DNA of 64,000 bases from NCBI GenBank assembly GCA_038531945.1, contig JBCBBH010000005.1, positions 240,192-304,191 on the forward strand, written 5' to 3'. Positions 16,618 to 25,154 of this stretch are shown piece by piece. Under the pieces are notes generated by a model. That model was not told where the DNA came from. It did not search any database and saw nothing but the letters and a program-made list of their open reading frames with translations. The stretch is from CALBPI01 sp038531945 (lineage in GTDB: Bacteria; Pseudomonadota; Gammaproteobacteria; Steroidobacterales; Woeseiaceae). The translations under genes were made by a program, and so were the position numbers. The first letter of the stretch is position 1. The number at the start of each line of letters is the position of its first letter.

Positions 16618-18204
16618 TTAACTCGTAACGGATATATCGTCCGACGATTCGTTTTCAATGGCTTCGTTGTCAATGCTGTCGGTTCCATCTGGCACAAACT
16701 CTCCATCCGCAGGCTCTTCGAGAGGTAATTCAGGCTCGGGTTGTTCGCCCCCGTCACGCTCAGAAAGTCGCGCACGAGCTCGTTCTGTCCGCTCAATGTA
16801 TTTGCGTTCTCGCTCACTCAGACGGCTATCGTCATAGCGGAATTCGTGCCGATATCGAACGCCGTAGCTGCGCGTTGGTGTTCCGTTCACAAACGTTGGA
16901 CGATAGACGAACCGGCGGACGTTTCGCACGACGATGGCGTCCATCAATCCGGCGGGCTGAGAATCGACGATTCGCAGGTTGTCCGGTCTGCCGCTCACGG
17001 TCAGGTCGTATTCCAATTCAACGAAGCCACGGTCCGGATAGCTGCGCGTGCCGCTGTCGTTGATGTGGTAGACCGATCGGATCGGCTGAGTCACAACGGC
17101 ATTTGGCTCTGCGAACAGCGATTCGTGCAGACTTTTGAGATCCGGGTTGTTGACTGTGAGGTTGTAGGCCTCCAGATAGGATTGTCGAGCCGTCCGTGTT
17201 GCCGTAGCAAAGAGAAGAAAATCACCCTCGGCGACGAGCGTCGCGGGTAACAGGGATGGATCACCTGCGCCCTGCTCTCGCGCGATCCGAACGGCCCGAT
17301 GGACTGCGCGGCGAGCTTCCTTCAGGGCCAGCTCCGGGGTGAAACCTGGTGTCGCTTGTGTTTGTCTCGGGGTGACGAACGCGAGTGCGACCAATGGCTC
17401 GATCAATCGCGGATCGTCGCGACCGTGGTACTTCGCAATCGTACGCTCGAGTCTTCGATAGGCGAACATGGCTTCGGTGAAGTTCCCAATTTTCGTATAC
17501 CAGTCCGCTCGACGCTTGAGTGCATCGAGATATTGATCCGAATCGGCAGAGTAGCGACGTTGCTGCAGCCGAAAGATGATGTCCTGAATTTTGTTGGCGG
17601 TTCGTGTATCGCCAAGGAAGTAGTGAGTTCGGCTTAACGAGTCCAAAGTGTCGAGCTGCTCAAGGTTGTTCGGTCCGGCGGTGACGTGCGAGATGTGCAC
17701 CGATCGCTCGAACAGCGGCACCGCCGCTTCTAGGTCGTTCAATGCGATCGAGGCGTTCGCCAGTCCGTTCAGTGGATTGATCAGTTCTTTGCCGACGATA
17801 TCGGCACCGGCGGCTTCCTGCACCTGGATCGCCGCAACAAAATTCTGTTGCGCCGCTACGAAATCGGCGGACTCCGTTTGTGCAATCGCAAGATTGGTCA
17901 GCGCTTTCGCGACCTCGGGGCTTTCTCCGCCCCAAATCCTGGAAGCCAACTCAACGACGAGTTTCGCCTGGTCGAGCGCGCCCTCGCGTTCGCCGGATGC
18001 CAGTTGGGTGCGATACAACGTCTGTGCTGCTTCGAGTTGCGCTCCGACTTCTGATTGCGCGACGTCGGGCTCGATCTCAATGAGCTCGATCTGCGCACGC
18101 GCGACATCGGCGTCGGCTGGCGCAGTCGCCAACAGAGCGAGCAGCATGAGTCCTATGGGCCATGGTGACCTGAGTGTCTTCAGACAATGCTTCATTTTGA
18201 TCAT
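16618..18204 (-). CDS. Periplasmic TPR protein with TonB-like C-terminal domain
   Basis: An exported protein of about 528 residues with a signal sequence (LMLLALLATAPADA), helical TPR-like repeats across most of the length (for example DQAKLVVELASRIWG, NGLANASIALNDLEAAVPLFERSV), and a TonB-type C-terminal domain (YPDRGFVELEYDLTVSGRP, NVRRFVYRPTFVNG). After that domain comes an unusual acidic tail of about 90 residues ending DDISVTS. It lacks a Pro-rich spacer and a classical N-terminal membrane anchor, so it is probably not an ExbBD-driven TonB. ATG 18204 was chosen; a GTG at 18213 and an ATG at 18195 are alternatives. Confidence 0.75.
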   Translation of the reverse strand: MIKMKHCLKTLRSPWPIGLMLLALLATAPADADVARAQIELIEIEPDVAQSEVGAQLEAAQTLYRTQLASGEREGALDQAKLVVELASRIWGGESPEVAKALTNLAIAQTESADFVAAQQNFVAAIQVQEAAGADIVGKELINPLNGLANASIALNDLEAAVPLFERSVHISHVTAGPNNLEQLDTLDSLSRTHYFLGDTRTANKIQDIIFRLQQRRYSADSDQYLDALKRRADWYTKIGNFTEAMFAYRRLERTIAKYHGRDDPRLIEPLVALAFVTPRQTQATPGFTPELALKEARRAVHRAVRIAREQGAGDPSLLPATLVAEGDFLLFATATRTARQSYLEAYNLTVNNPDLKSLHESLFAEPNAVVTQPIRSVYHINDSGTRSYPDRGFVELEYDLTVSGRPDNLRIVDSQPAGLMDAIVVRNVRRFVYRPTFVNGTPTRSYGVRYRHEFRYDDSRLSERERKYIERTERARARLSERDGGEQPEPELPLEEPADGEFVPDGTDSIDNEAIENESSDDISVTS

Positions 18205-18331
18205 ATGACTCACAGCGTTAGGTTAATGTTGAGGCGTATGGAGATAGACCAGTTTTTTTACACAAAGTTTTCAAATAGGCTGGCTGCGCCCTGTTACCGT
18301 GCACAGCAATCGGCAGCGAGGGGATCCACTG

Positions 18332-19858
18332 ATGACAACCGAAGCCATGAAGACCATGCTCAAGACTACCACCGCAGTGTTGTGCGCTGCAGCATCCATG
18401 AGTGCGCAAGGCGACACGACACTCACTATATATAGCAAGGCGCAGCCGGGGGCAGTCAACCCCGATTTGTACCGACCATCGCCACGCACTGGCAGTTACC
18501 ACGGTCAGAGCATTCCCGGCTACGCGATTGTTCGGGATGATCGTGCACTGTCTTTGGAACGGGGCCGCAGTGCGGTTTCGATTACCGATGTGGCCGCGCT
18601 GCTTGACCCGACAACCGTCCGCCTCACATCTCTGACGGATCCAGCCGGCACGCAAGTGGTTGAACAGGATTTTCGTTTTGATCTCGTGGGCAGTGATAAG
18701 TTGTTACAGCGTTACATCGACCAACCGGTCACGGTCGAACAGCTGTTTGCGAACCGCGTCCGTGAAATTAGTGGGCGGCTCCTCAGCACCGACGGTGGAT
18801 TGGTCCTGCAGGAAGAGGACGGTTCGGTTTCGATCGTAACGGAATGGCAAAACATCGAGTTGGGTGCACTTCCCGGTGGTTTGATGACGCGGCCAACGTT
18901 GCTTTGGGACATCAACGCTCGCCGCGGCGGATCGCACGATGTGCGGATTTCCTACGAAACCCAGGGCATGACCTGGTGGGCGGACTACAACCTGACTTGG
19001 GCGCCAGACTCGGATGAGCAGTCGGGTACGCTCGATGTCAGCGCCTGGGTCAGCATACTCAACCAGAGCGGAACCAGTTTCTCCGAGACCGGACTGAAGT
19101 TGGTCGCCGGTGACGTTCAACGAGCCAAGGCCGCGAGTGACGTGCGCGTGTTTATGCAAAGGGCAGCGGCCGCTGAAGTCGACTCAGTTGCCGGATTCGA
19201 CGAAAAAGCGTTCTTCGAGTTTCACTTGTACACGTTGGGCCGCAAAACGGACTTGCCCGACCAATCGACCAAGCAAATGGCCTTGTTCCCCGCTGCAGCG
19301 AGTGTGCCGGCCCGCAAGCGATTGGTTTTCAACGGACTGAGTGTGTCCCCGCGCATGGGCTATGGCGTGACGGATCGAAACTTCGGTGGCGGCGGGAACT
19401 CGAAAGTTGATGTTTACATCGAATTCGAGAACCTGGAAAAACATGGACTTGGTGTGCCACTCCCTGCCGGCCGGATTCGCGTATCGCAGCTCGACGAAGC
19501 CGACGGCAGTCTTGAGTTTATCGGCGAGGACGTTATCGACCACACGCCGAAGAACGAGGACATTCGCATCCGGCTCGGCTCCGCGTTCGACGTGGTCGGT
19601 GAGCGCAAACAGGTCGACTACAGTATCGACTCACGCGCCAAAGTCATCACGGAAACGATCGAAATCACGCTGACCAATCGCAAAGACGTGCAACAGTCAG
19701 TCATCATCGCGGAACCGTTGTATCGGTACGCCAACTGGGCGATCTCGGGAAACTCGGATCGCTACCAAAAGATCGACTCGAGGCTGATCCACTTTAACGT
19801 CGACGTGCCTGCAGACGGCAAGAAAACGGTTCGGTATTCCGTACGCTATACCTGGTAG
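18332..19858 (+). CDS. Exported DUF4139 domain protein
   Basis: A 508-residue secreted or periplasmic protein with a signal peptide ending near SAQGDTTLTIY. The body matches DUF4139-type proteins: ISYETQGMTWWADYNLTW, LDVSAWVSILNQSGTSF, KLVAGDVQRA, and a C-terminal beta-rich region with VDYSIDSRAKVITETIEITLTNR. Function is unknown for the family. The ATG at 18332 has GAGGGG upstream; a GTG at 18299 and ATGs at 18347 or 18356 are alternatives. It is divergent from the TPR/TonB gene and ends 3 bp before the convergent DUF3429 gene. Confidence 0.82.
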   Translation: MTTEAMKTMLKTTTAVLCAAASMSAQGDTTLTIYSKAQPGAVNPDLYRPSPRTGSYHGQSIPGYAIVRDDRALSLERGRSAVSITDVAALLDPTTVRLTSLTDPAGTQVVEQDFRFDLVGSDKLLQRYIDQPVTVEQLFANRVREISGRLLSTDGGLVLQEEDGSVSIVTEWQNIELGALPGGLMTRPTLLWDINARRGGSHDVRISYETQGMTWWADYNLTWAPDSDEQSGTLDVSAWVSILNQSGTSFSETGLKLVAGDVQRAKAASDVRVFMQRAAAAEVDSVAGFDEKAFFEFHLYTLGRKTDLPDQSTKQMALFPAAASVPARKRLVFNGLSVSPRMGYGVTDRNFGGGGNSKVDVYIEFENLEKHGLGVPLPAGRIRVSQLDEADGSLEFIGEDVIDHTPKNEDIRIRLGSAFDVVGERKQVDYSIDSRAKVITETIEITLTNRKDVQQSVIIAEPLYRYANWAISGNSDRYQKIDSRLIHFNVDVPADGKKTVRYSVRYTW

Positions 19859-19861
19859 CGG

Positions 19862-20293
19862 TCAGGCGAAAGCCACCACGCTGGCCAGAGATACCGTCAC
19901 AACGATGGTCAGAATCGCTCGAAGGCGTCGAAACCAGGCGGGGTAGCGGGTCAGGATGCTGACCCGCTCCCACAAGTACCAACCCGGAAAAGCAACGGCA
20001 AGCGCGAGGAGATCCGCCGGCGGCGCCAGCGCGAGTGCGATCCAGGCGAACAGAGGCGGCACCACGCTGGCGACGAAGTCCCTGGAACTGTTTGCATCCG
20101 GACTCGCGACAGCGACGCCCCAATGAATCGCACCGAGGAAACTCAGAATCGTGACCGCGTAGCCGATCAACAGTGCCCGCTCTGAGACGCCTTCGACGTC
20201 GATGCCGAAAACCAGGCCAAGGCTGAGACCGACAAACGGAATTAGTCCCCCGTAGCCGAGCAACTCGGCGGTCCGGCTGCCGTCGGCTGACAT
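19862..20293 (-). CDS. DUF3429 family membrane protein
   Basis: A 143-residue inner-membrane protein with four to five hydrophobic segments (GLIPFVGLSLGLVFG, LIGYAVTILSFLGAIHWGVAV, VPPLFAWIALALAPPADLLAL, the C-terminal LTIVVTVSLASVV). The FLGAIHWG and WYLWERV motifs are typical of DUF3429. No function is established. It starts 3 bp after the mscS-family stop, so it is probably co-translated with the channel gene. Confidence 0.85.
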   Translation of the reverse strand: MSADGSRTAELLGYGGLIPFVGLSLGLVFGIDVEGVSERALLIGYAVTILSFLGAIHWGVAVASPDANSSRDFVASVVPPLFAWIALALAPPADLLALAVAFPGWYLWERVSILTRYPAWFRRLRAILTIVVTVSLASVVAFA

Positions 20294-20296
20294 CAG

Positions 20297-21190
20297 TTAC
20301 TCCGATTCCGATTTGACGATCGTCACTTCGCGTTGCGGGAACGGGATCGAGACGCCAGCTTCGTCCAGCGAGATCTTGATGTTGCGAAGCAAGTCGAAGC
20401 GCACCGGCCAATAGTCGCCCGTCTTGACCCACGGGCGAACGACGAAATTGACACTGGAATCCGCCAACTCGCTGACGGCGATCGTAGTCGTCTCCGTCGT
20501 GAGGATGCGCTCATCGGCATCGACGCAGTCGCGCAGCACTTTTTCAGCGACCTTCAGGTCATCCCCGTATCCGACACCGATCGTTAAATCGATACGGCGC
20601 TTGTCGAGGATCGAGAAATTGACGATTGAGCCAGAGGTTACACTCGCGTTTGGTACCACAATCCGTCGGTTGTCCGGTGTCGTCAGAATGGTGTTGAAGA
20701 TGCTGACTTCGTTCACCGTTCCTGAGACGCCTGCGGCTTCGATGAAGTCCCCCACACGATACGGCTTGAAAAACACGATCAGCACGCCGGAGGCGAAGTT
20801 GGCCAGTGAGCCCTGGAGCGCGAGTCCGACAGCGAGGCCGGCAGCACCGAGTACCGCAACCACCGAGGTCATTTCGAATCCGAGTTGCGTCAGCGCCGCG
20901 ATGATGATGAAAACGGTTAGCAGAATATTGAGGATATTCAGCATGAAACGTTCGAGCAGCGGGTCGAGATCGACGTTGTCTGCGAGTCGCCCCGCGCCTT
21001 TCATGATGATGCGAGCAATCAATCGACCAATCACGAAAACCGCAATGGCGGAAAGCAGCTTGATTCCGAGCTCGACTCCGGACGTGGTCAGCATTTCATG
21101 AAGTTTCTCGAGATCTACAATCGAGGACAGTTGCGATGAGTACAGCACTTCGTTCGCTCCGCGGCAGGTCAAAGGCGCGAGTGTACGCAT
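20297..21190 (-). CDS. Small-conductance mechanosensitive channel (MscS family)
   Basis: A 297-residue channel that opens on membrane tension and releases solutes during osmotic downshock. It has three N-terminal transmembrane segments, the pore-lining helix GAAGLAVGLALQGSLANFASGVLIV, and the cytosolic beta domain (FFKPYRVGDFIEA, GTVNEVSIFNTILTTPDNR, PNASVTSGSIVNFS). Length and order match Escherichia MscS. The upstream EamA gene ends 13 bp away. ATG 21190 is used; an ATG at 21094 is also possible. Confidence 0.95.
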   Translation of the reverse strand: MRTLAPLTCRGANEVLYSSQLSSIVDLEKLHEMLTTSGVELGIKLLSAIAVFVIGRLIARIIMKGAGRLADNVDLDPLLERFMLNILNILLTVFIIIAALTQLGFEMTSVVAVLGAAGLAVGLALQGSLANFASGVLIVFFKPYRVGDFIEAAGVSGTVNEVSIFNTILTTPDNRRIVVPNASVTSGSIVNFSILDKRRIDLTIGVGYGDDLKVAEKVLRDCVDADERILTTETTTIAVSELADSSVNFVVRPWVKTGDYWPVRFDLLRNIKISLDEAGVSIPFPQREVTIVKSESE

Positions 21191-21203
21191 TCACTATCAG
21201 GCT

Positions 21204-22106
21204 TCAACCGTTATCGATCTTCGCTTTTCCGGTTTCATTCTTGACGGACAGGGCGAGCGCATTGCCGGCAAGCGCCATAGCCAGGCCGCAAGCTGCAAGC
21301 AAAGTCCATTGATACCCTTCGAAGACTGTCGAAATGACCAGTGCAACGACCGGCAACATGACCGAAATATAAGAGGCGCGGGTCGCCCCGATGCGATCCA
21401 GGATGACAAGATACATTCCGAACGCGATTGCGGTCCCGGGAATCGCCAAAAAGAGCAGCGACCCAATGTAACGATACTGCCAGTCGATGGTGAAATGCGT
21501 GCCGCTGACGAGGGCGTAACTCGCGGATGCGGTTGCGCCAATCGCCATACCCCAAACATTGACGGCGACAATCGGCAGCTTCCGGCGGGTGTTTCGAATT
21601 GCGGCCATATTGCCGAGGGATGCCATGAATGCGCCTACGAGTACCAATGCCATGCCTCGCAAGATGGAGTCGGAGAGTGCGAGCTCGGCAATCTCAGGCC
21701 AGAACATCAGCGCTATACCACCCAGTGCCAGCGCGCCGGCGCCAAGGCTCGTGATGCTGATTCTCGTACCGAAAAAAATCCGCTCGTTGATCGCGTTGAA
21801 CAACACAAGCATCGTAAATAGTACCGCCACGAGACCGCTGGTGACGTAGGCAGTGCCGGCGTACACAAAGAAGTAGTTCAACGAGAACATCAGGATGCCC
21901 TGCAGCGCCACCATTGGAACATCGCCTCTCTCGAGCGCCAAACGACGTCCGGTAAGTTGGCCATAGAGTGCGAGTACAAACGCTGCTATCGCGAACCGAT
22001 AAGTCAGAGATGCCTGCAGTGGGACGGTTCCCAGCTGCCAGGTGATCATGACCCACGTCGAGCCCCAGATCAGAACGATCAGGGAGTACAGTAGCGCGGT
22101 GGGCAC
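21204..22106 (-). CDS. DMT/EamA family transporter
   Basis: A 300-residue inner-membrane protein with ten hydrophobic segments in two EamA halves (SLIVLIWGSTWVMITWQLG in the first; second repeat from about residue 150, with LLFLAIPGTAIAFGMYL and GATRASYISVMLPVVALVIS). The EamA family exports metabolites or amino acids; the substrate cannot be predicted. It begins with GTG 6 bp after the beta-propeller gene and leads into mscS. Confidence 0.9.
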   Translation of the reverse strand: MPTALLYSLIVLIWGSTWVMITWQLGTVPLQASLTYRFAIAAFVLALYGQLTGRRLALERGDVPMVALQGILMFSLNYFFVYAGTAYVTSGLVAVLFTMLVLFNAINERIFFGTRISITSLGAGALALGGIALMFWPEIAELALSDSILRGMALVLVGAFMASLGNMAAIRNTRRKLPIVAVNVWGMAIGATASASYALVSGTHFTIDWQYRYIGSLLFLAIPGTAIAFGMYLVILDRIGATRASYISVMLPVVALVISTVFEGYQWTLLAACGLAMALAGNALALSVKNETGKAKIDNG

Positions 22107-22112
22107 GCGGTC

Positions 22113-23225
22113 CTACTCGACACGCGACACGGTCTCGGAGAGGCCGTCCAATTCGAGAATGAAGTACGGTCCACCTGCTTCAGTCGCCGAGTCTCCCCGC
22201 AACAAATACGCTGGCAATGCACTATCGGCAATCAACAGCTTGCCGGAGGCCAAAATGGCGAGGTCGGTGCCCCAGCGAATCTGGGTGGTCTGTACGAGAT
22301 TTGTGATCGTGCGATTGGCCTTGATCAATTCAACCGCATGATTGTTCAGATCGGTAACCAGCATACGGCCTGATTCCAGTGCAAGAATTCCACCCGACAA
22401 GGGTTTGTCGGAGTAGCGCTCGACCGCAAAGTCCAACTGCCGGGAGAGTGATGTGACTTCGTCAAGCGGTACGCGGTACAACCCATCATTGGCCGTTGCC
22501 GCCAGATAAAGAAATGTCTCCTCTGGATTGATTGCTATCGAAGATAGACCAGGGCGCCAGGTCAATGTACCTGCAAAAAACTGAACGGGGCCTTCGCTCG
22601 GTGTGATGCGCCAGTTTTGTGCGGAAATCGCGGCGTGTCCGGTCAACGCTCGATCTGCTTTGTCGGTGAGCAGGTTCACCACGAGTAACGCGGCTTCCTT
22701 GCGCCACGTTCCTGCGTCGGCAATGAGAGCAAATTTCCCGTCGCCGGTGACGACAACATCACTCAAATGGGACCCCAGAGGCGCCACGGACGAGAGGTCT
22801 ATGGTTCGTTCGAGCGAGTCCTTGGTTGAGTCAAACACATGCAGCGCCGCGGAATTCAGCCCGTAGTTCCCGTGGTCGAGAACATAGATCAGGTTGTCGG
22901 TTGCGAATATTGCGGCCGGGCTATCGAACAGGCTCTGCTGCACCGCGGCATCCGGGTACGGCAGCGCAATGCCGTCCTCGATCTTCATGACCTTGTTTTC
23001 GTCGCCGCGAGCCGCAGGCTCGACTGTGAAGTAAATGTTCCCCGCCGCGGTAACGCTGATAGAGCCCGGTGGTTGGTTGAAGCGCTGAAAGTCGCTCAAC
23101 CTTTGCGCGTCGACCGCGGGTGTTCCGGCGACAAACACATAGTCAGCGCCGCCGCCCCAGAAAAAGCGCGCGGCTAAAACGACCAATCCAAACGCGAGGG
23201 CGAACCCGAAAAGAACGCGTGTCAT
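22113..23225 (-). CDS. Membrane-anchored beta-propeller protein, MRJP/yellow-like
   Basis: A 370-residue protein with an N-terminal hydrophobic anchor or signal (RVLFGFALAFGLVVLAARFFW) and repeated propeller blades, for example NIYFTVEP, NLIYVLDHGNYG, ALHVFDSTKDSLERTIDL, GKFALIADAGTWR, GLSSIAINPEETFLYLAA, GRMLVTDLNNHAVE. The arrangement resembles major-royal-jelly/yellow or SMP-30-like propellers; the exact family is uncertain. It sits between the tetR gene (13 bp) and the EamA gene (6 bp). A ligand-binding or lactonase role is possible but unproven. Confidence 0.6.
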   Translation of the reverse strand: MTRVLFGFALAFGLVVLAARFFWGGGADYVFVAGTPAVDAQRLSDFQRFNQPPGSISVTAAGNIYFTVEPAARGDENKVMKIEDGIALPYPDAAVQQSLFDSPAAIFATDNLIYVLDHGNYGLNSAALHVFDSTKDSLERTIDLSSVAPLGSHLSDVVVTGDGKFALIADAGTWRKEAALLVVNLLTDKADRALTGHAAISAQNWRITPSEGPVQFFAGTLTWRPGLSSIAINPEETFLYLAATANDGLYRVPLDEVTSLSRQLDFAVERYSDKPLSGGILALESGRMLVTDLNNHAVELIKANRTITNLVQTTQIRWGTDLAILASGKLLIADSALPAYLLRGDSATEAGGPYFILELDGLSETVSRVE

Positions 23226-23238
23226 GAGAACTCAGGCG

Positions 23239-23904
23239 TCACTTGGCATGAAGACGCAGGAATTGTGTCACGCATCGCTCCAGGTGGGCAGCTTTTTCCG
23301 CCTCTGGGATCGCACTAATACTATGCATGAGCAAACGCATCAGATAGTGGCCCTCCGCCATGCAGAGAAAATCCTCTGCAGCTTGATGAGGGTCCTCGAT
23401 TGGCGCGAAACGGCTGTCTTCGCTCTCTGCGAGGCAGCGAGCGAGTGAGTCAATCGTCGCTTGCGGGCCGTTTTCCCAAAAGTCCTCAGCCAGCGTCGCA
23501 AACTCCTTGGTCTCGGCGATCAAGAGCGCATGCATTCGGACGACGCCGGGATCACACAATAAGTCCAGGAGACGCCCGCCGATGGTGGTTAGTACCGTCT
23601 CCAACGGCGTATCCGGGGTCGTATCCCGCATATCAAGACCATATGCAGTGACTTTGCTCATGATGCAGGAACGGAACAACGCATCTTTGTTGGCAAAATG
23701 CGAATACACCGTTTGTTTCGAGACGCCCGCTTGCTGCGCGATCGCGTCCATGGAGGTTCGCGCGTAGCCAATGTCCATGAAGAGCTCGCTCGCTGCGTGC
23801 AAAATTGCATCCCGTTTGATGCAGCTTTTGGGTCGCCCGACTTGCGGTTTCAAATTATCATTCGAAATCAAACTAGACAGTTCCGTATTACGTGTTAGAA
23901 TCAA
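23239..23904 (-). CDS. TetR/AcrR family transcriptional regulator
   Basis: A repressor of about 200-221 residues. The N-terminal helix-turn-helix is clear (DAILHAASELFMDIGYARTS, IAQQAGVSKQTVYSHFANKD), with a helical ligand domain of the AefR/TetR_C type. It is divergent from the RND efflux genes, which it probably represses until a toxic ligand binds; that is typical for this layout but inferred. The start is uncertain: no ATG is available before the HTH, and TTG codons at 23904, 23871 and 23853 are the candidates. The last of these is closest to the usual length. Its first codons overlap the operator-like repeats. Confidence 0.9.
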   Translation of the reverse strand: MILTRNTELSSLISNDNLKPQVGRPKSCIKRDAILHAASELFMDIGYARTSMDAIAQQAGVSKQTVYSHFANKDALFRSCIMSKVTAYGLDMRDTTPDTPLETVLTTIGGRLLDLLCDPGVVRMHALLIAETKEFATLAEDFWENGPQATIDSLARCLAESEDSRFAPIEDPHQAAEDFLCMAEGHYLMRLLMHSISAIPEAEKAAHLERCVTQFLRLHAK

Positions 23905-23919
23905 ACTGTACGGTCTAGT
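23867..23919. promoter_or_regulatory. Operator-like repeats between tetR and the RND efflux genes
   Basis: ATCAAACT occurs twice in the same orientation (23867-23874 and 23900-23907, 33 bp apart), and ACTAGAC at 23872-23878 is mirrored exactly by GTCTAGT at 23913-23919. The pattern lies where a divergent TetR repressor would bind. It extends into the possible TTG starts of the regulator gene. Confidence 0.5.
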
Positions 23920-23987
23920 ATATCAAAAACACCGAAGCCCGACATTCCGCAGGTCGCATCGCTTCGGAACTCGCAGGATGCTTAACG

Positions 23988-25154
23988 ATGAGATTCGATA
24001 AACAACGCCTCATGCCAGGGTTTCTGGTGGGTCTCGGGGCTATGCTGGTGACTGCTTGCGGCGGATCAGCGCCCGCAGAACAAGCCCCGGCGGCGCTCCT
24101 GGTCACACCCTACCCAGTGTCTCAGTCTGCCGATTATGTCAGTGAGCAGCGTTTCAGTGGGCGTGTCGAGGCGGGACGGAGTTCGCAGCTTGGGTTTGAA
24201 CTCGGTGGCGAGTTATCCGAGGTTGCGGTCGATGATGGGGCTCTGGTTCGCGCCGGCGACGTTCTCGCGCGATTGGACGCGGCTCGGCTTCGCGCCGCAC
24301 GCGATGCCGCTGAAGCGGCGATGCAACAGGCTGAGGCCCAGGCCACATTGAGCGCCTCCACATATGAAAGAGTAGCTGAGGCACGAACGTTCGATGGCGT
24401 TTCACAACAGGAGCTGGACGAGGCGCTGGAGTTGAAGCGTCGGACGGAAGCGGCGCGCTTGTCCGCACAGGCGCAGCTGGATCGAATCCTTGTAGACCTG
24501 CGTAAGACCGAGTTGCGTGCTCCTTACGATGCGCTGGTCGTTTCGCGAATGGCGGACGAAGGGCAGGTGCTCGGCGCAGGACAGGCCGTGCTCGGCATTC
24601 AGGAGCTCGCCGCGCTGGAGGTGCGTTTGGCTGTGACGACTGAAGCGCTGGAGCGGATTGCGATTGACGATGAAGTGCAACTTGAAATTGGAAGCGAAAC
24701 CACAGGTGCGCGGGTTACCGCCGTGGTTCCACGCCGCGACGCTCGCACTCGCGCCGTCGATGTTCGGCTGGAGCTACCGGAAACCGCGCCGGCTCGGGTC
24801 GGCGACGTTGCAGAGTTGCGGTTCGAGTCGAGGATCTCGGTCGACGGATTTTGGGTGCCACTCGATGCGCTAACTGAGGGTGCGCGTGGCGTTTGGCATG
24901 TGCTGGCTATCGGTAGCGGTGACGGCGTATTGGATCGAGAGGAACGACTCGATACGGGGGCGACGCATGTTCTCCAACGTCGGCCGGTCGAAATTATTCA
25001 CTACGATGAGACGCGCGCATACGTGCGCGGCGCGCTCGAGGATGGCGACGAAATCGTTGCGGAAGGCCTTCAGCGCGTCGTAGCAGGACAAGGGGTAAGG
25101 GTGGGCAAGCCGCTCGATTTCGTCCCTGAGACTGTCGCGGCGCCAGCATCATGA
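23988..25154 (+). CDS. RND efflux periplasmic adaptor (membrane fusion) lipoprotein
   Basis: A 388-residue adaptor linking the inner-membrane pump to the outer-membrane channel. A lipobox is seen at LVTACGG (lipid on Cys24). Next come the barrel/lipoyl parts (SGRVEAGRSSQLGFELGGELSEVAVDDGALVRAGDVLARLD), a coiled-coil hairpin (about 95-160), the second lipoyl half (LRAPYDALVVSRMADEGQVL), and a beta-barrel plus membrane-proximal domain. It overlaps the pump gene by the sequence ATGA, so translation is coupled. Substrates are probably hydrophobic toxicants, as for HAE1-type systems. Confidence 0.93.
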   Translation: MRFDKQRLMPGFLVGLGAMLVTACGGSAPAEQAPAALLVTPYPVSQSADYVSEQRFSGRVEAGRSSQLGFELGGELSEVAVDDGALVRAGDVLARLDAARLRAARDAAEAAMQQAEAQATLSASTYERVAEARTFDGVSQQELDEALELKRRTEAARLSAQAQLDRILVDLRKTELRAPYDALVVSRMADEGQVLGAGQAVLGIQELAALEVRLAVTTEALERIAIDDEVQLEIGSETTGARVTAVVPRRDARTRAVDVRLELPETAPARVGDVAELRFESRISVDGFWVPLDALTEGARGVWHVLAIGSGDGVLDREERLDTGATHVLQRRPVEIIHYDETRAYVRGALEDGDEIVAEGLQRVVAGQGVRVGKPLDFVPETVAAPAS

